Source: Bacteroidota bacterium
GTDB taxonomy: Bacteria; Bacteroidota; Bacteroidia; Chitinophagales; LD1
Direction of reading: 5' to 3'
Length of the DNA: 6,478 bases
Assembly (NCBI GenBank): GCA_003165135.1
Contig: PLSN01000238.1
Location: 1 to 6,478 of the forward strand
The notes beneath the pieces were generated by a model. It saw only the letters and a program-made list of their open reading frames with translations. It was not told where the DNA came from and did not search any database. The position numbers were made by a program, and so were the translations under genes. Within the stretch, counting starts at the first letter, position 1. Every line of letters starts with the position of its first letter. Positions 5,606 through 6,478 of this stretch are shown here, one piece after another.

Positions 5606-5659
5606 TGGTTTCATATAAGTTGTTAGTTTTAGGCAATCGAAAACTAAACAAGCCCTTTT

Positions 5660-6478
5660 ATGAAGAACATTTTACGTATTTTATCCTGCACATTATTATT
5701 GGTTTCAGCCTCTTACATGGCTAATGCCCAAGACCCGCATTTTGACCAATATTACACATTCGCCTCATATCTCAACCCCGCTCTGGTGGGAAACTATGAC
5801 GGCAGCTACCGACTCGCGGCAATATATCGCCAACAGTGGACATCGGCCCTGGGCCAGTCAAATGGATACCGCACGGTCGGTGCCGATGCCGATGTATCTC
5901 TGCTGGAGGGCTATCTCAAGCATTCTAAACTCGCCCTCGGTGTAGGTTTTATGGATGATATCTCTGGTACAGCCGGAGTGGATTATCTCAATGCTGATTT
6001 GACCTTGGCATATCACCAGGGTTTTGGCAAAGATGGCAGTCATCACCTTTCTTTCGCTTTACAGGGAGGATATATTCAAAAGAGAGTTGATAATCCTACT
6101 TTTGGTGATCAATTTCAGGGTTTTGATCAGACCCTCTCTCAGACAAAAGAAGAATATACCAGAGAAATTCAAAATGGTGATTTGAGTGCCGGTGTCTATT
6201 GGAAATCAAATTTCCATGACGTAGTAAAATTCGGCATCGGACTTGGAGTATATCACATCGTGCAACCAAAGGAGCAGCTCATTATGACTGCAAACGATAA
6301 TTATGGTTATCTCTACCGTAAATATTCTTTTGATTTTAATTTGGAGGCTTTTCTCGACAAAGGCAAACACATGAGCCTCTCTCCTGAGTTTATACTCCTG
6401 AGTCAGGGCCCGTCACGTGAGATCACTCCGGGTTTATTCTGGTCATATTATTTCCAGACGGGTTTCCGCAAGAACAAT
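5660..6478 (+). CDS. PorP/SprF-family type IX secretion outer-membrane protein, 3' end cut by window
   Basis: The frame is open from the ATG at 5660 to the window edge, giving 273 residues with no stop. Residues 1-23 form a signal peptide: Lys2 and Arg6, a hydrophobic core, and A-N-A before Gln24. The mature start is the family hallmark, Q-D-P-H-F-D-Q-Y-Y at 24-32, then Y-L-N-P-A-L-V-G at 37-44 and R-x-x-x-x-Y-R-Q-Q-W at 51-60. Alternating aromatic and small residues follow (for example L-A-L-G-V-G-F at 91-97 and L-S-A-G-V-Y-W at 175-181), as expected for an outer-membrane beta-barrel. PorP is a component of the type IX secretion system, and SprF-like paralogues help export specific large adhesins. 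Which role applies here cannot be decided. The family is usually about 300 residues or a little more, so only the last strands should be missing. The start lacks a Shine-Dalgarno sequence but follows an A-rich leader. Confidence 0.9.
   Translation, partial: MKNILRILSCTLLLVSASYMANAQDPHFDQYYTFASYLNPALVGNYDGSYRLAAIYRQQWTSALGQSNGYRTVGADADVSLLEGYLKHSKLALGVGFMDDISGTAGVDYLNADLTLAYHQGFGKDGSHHLSFALQGGYIQKRVDNPTFGDQFQGFDQTLSQTKEEYTREIQNGDLSAGVYWKSNFHDVVKFGIGLGVYHIVQPKEQLIMTANDNYGYLYRKYSFDFNLEAFLDKGKHMSLSPEFILLSQGPSREITPGLFWSYYFQTGFRKNN

Larger units (their letters stand above)
5408..5659. other. Spacer between lgt and the porP/sprF-type gene
   Basis: This 252-nt gap holds no gene. Immediately after the lgt stop comes a 7-nt-period array (5415-5442), then an 8-nt-period array (5477-5500), then T-rich DNA with two TATTTTTG boxes (5584-5605) that probably mark the promoter of the next gene. 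No clear hairpin-plus-T-run terminator for lgt is visible. Confidence 0.6.

Overview
The window looks like a chromosomal segment of a Bacteroidota bacterium, probably of the Flavobacteriia/Sphingobacteriia/Chitinophagia type. The strongest evidence is a PorP/SprF-family protein, a family tied to the type IX secretion and gliding machinery of that phylum. Supporting signs are starts preceded by A-rich DNA instead of a Shine-Dalgarno sequence, at least one promoter box of the Bacteroidota TAnnTTTG type, a lipoprotein transferase with an atypical active-site loop, and spacers full of short AT-rich repeats. Genus and species cannot be read from this sequence.

Layout, left to right. Positions 3-83 hold the last codons of a GtrA-like membrane protein, followed by a complete second GtrA-like gene (156-542, plus strand). 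This pair faces queA (622-1674, minus strand), a tRNA queuosine-biosynthesis gene. Next comes a gene-free stretch of about 700 bases (1675-2374). It holds a possible queA promoter, a GAAT-phased 8-nt repeat array, an AT-rich block with a degenerate duplication, and a REP-like double hairpin. A patatin-like phospholipase with two central membrane helices follows on the minus strand (2375-4129). It diverges from lgt (4382-5407, plus strand), the prolipoprotein diacylglyceryl transferase, across a spacer containing a near-perfect 25-bp inverted repeat. After another 252-base spacer with two short-period repeat arrays and a promoter-like region, a PorP/SprF-family outer-membrane protein gene starts at 5660 and runs off the right edge.

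The genes are mostly single units that do not form one pathway. The loose theme is the cell envelope: GtrA-like proteins (polyprenyl-linked sugar transfer), patatin (phospholipid hydrolysis at a membrane), Lgt (lipoprotein maturation) and PorP/SprF (outer-membrane protein of the type IX system). QueA is a cytoplasmic tRNA-modification enzyme.

I see no convincing new multi-gene system. The most unusual content is non-coding. Several spacers carry their own 7- to 8-nt-period degenerate repeat array with different unit sequences, and one array is folded into a long hairpin between divergent genes. A REP-like element and an imperfect direct repeat just upstream of lgt add to this. No tRNA, rRNA, CRISPR array, transposase or integrase was seen.
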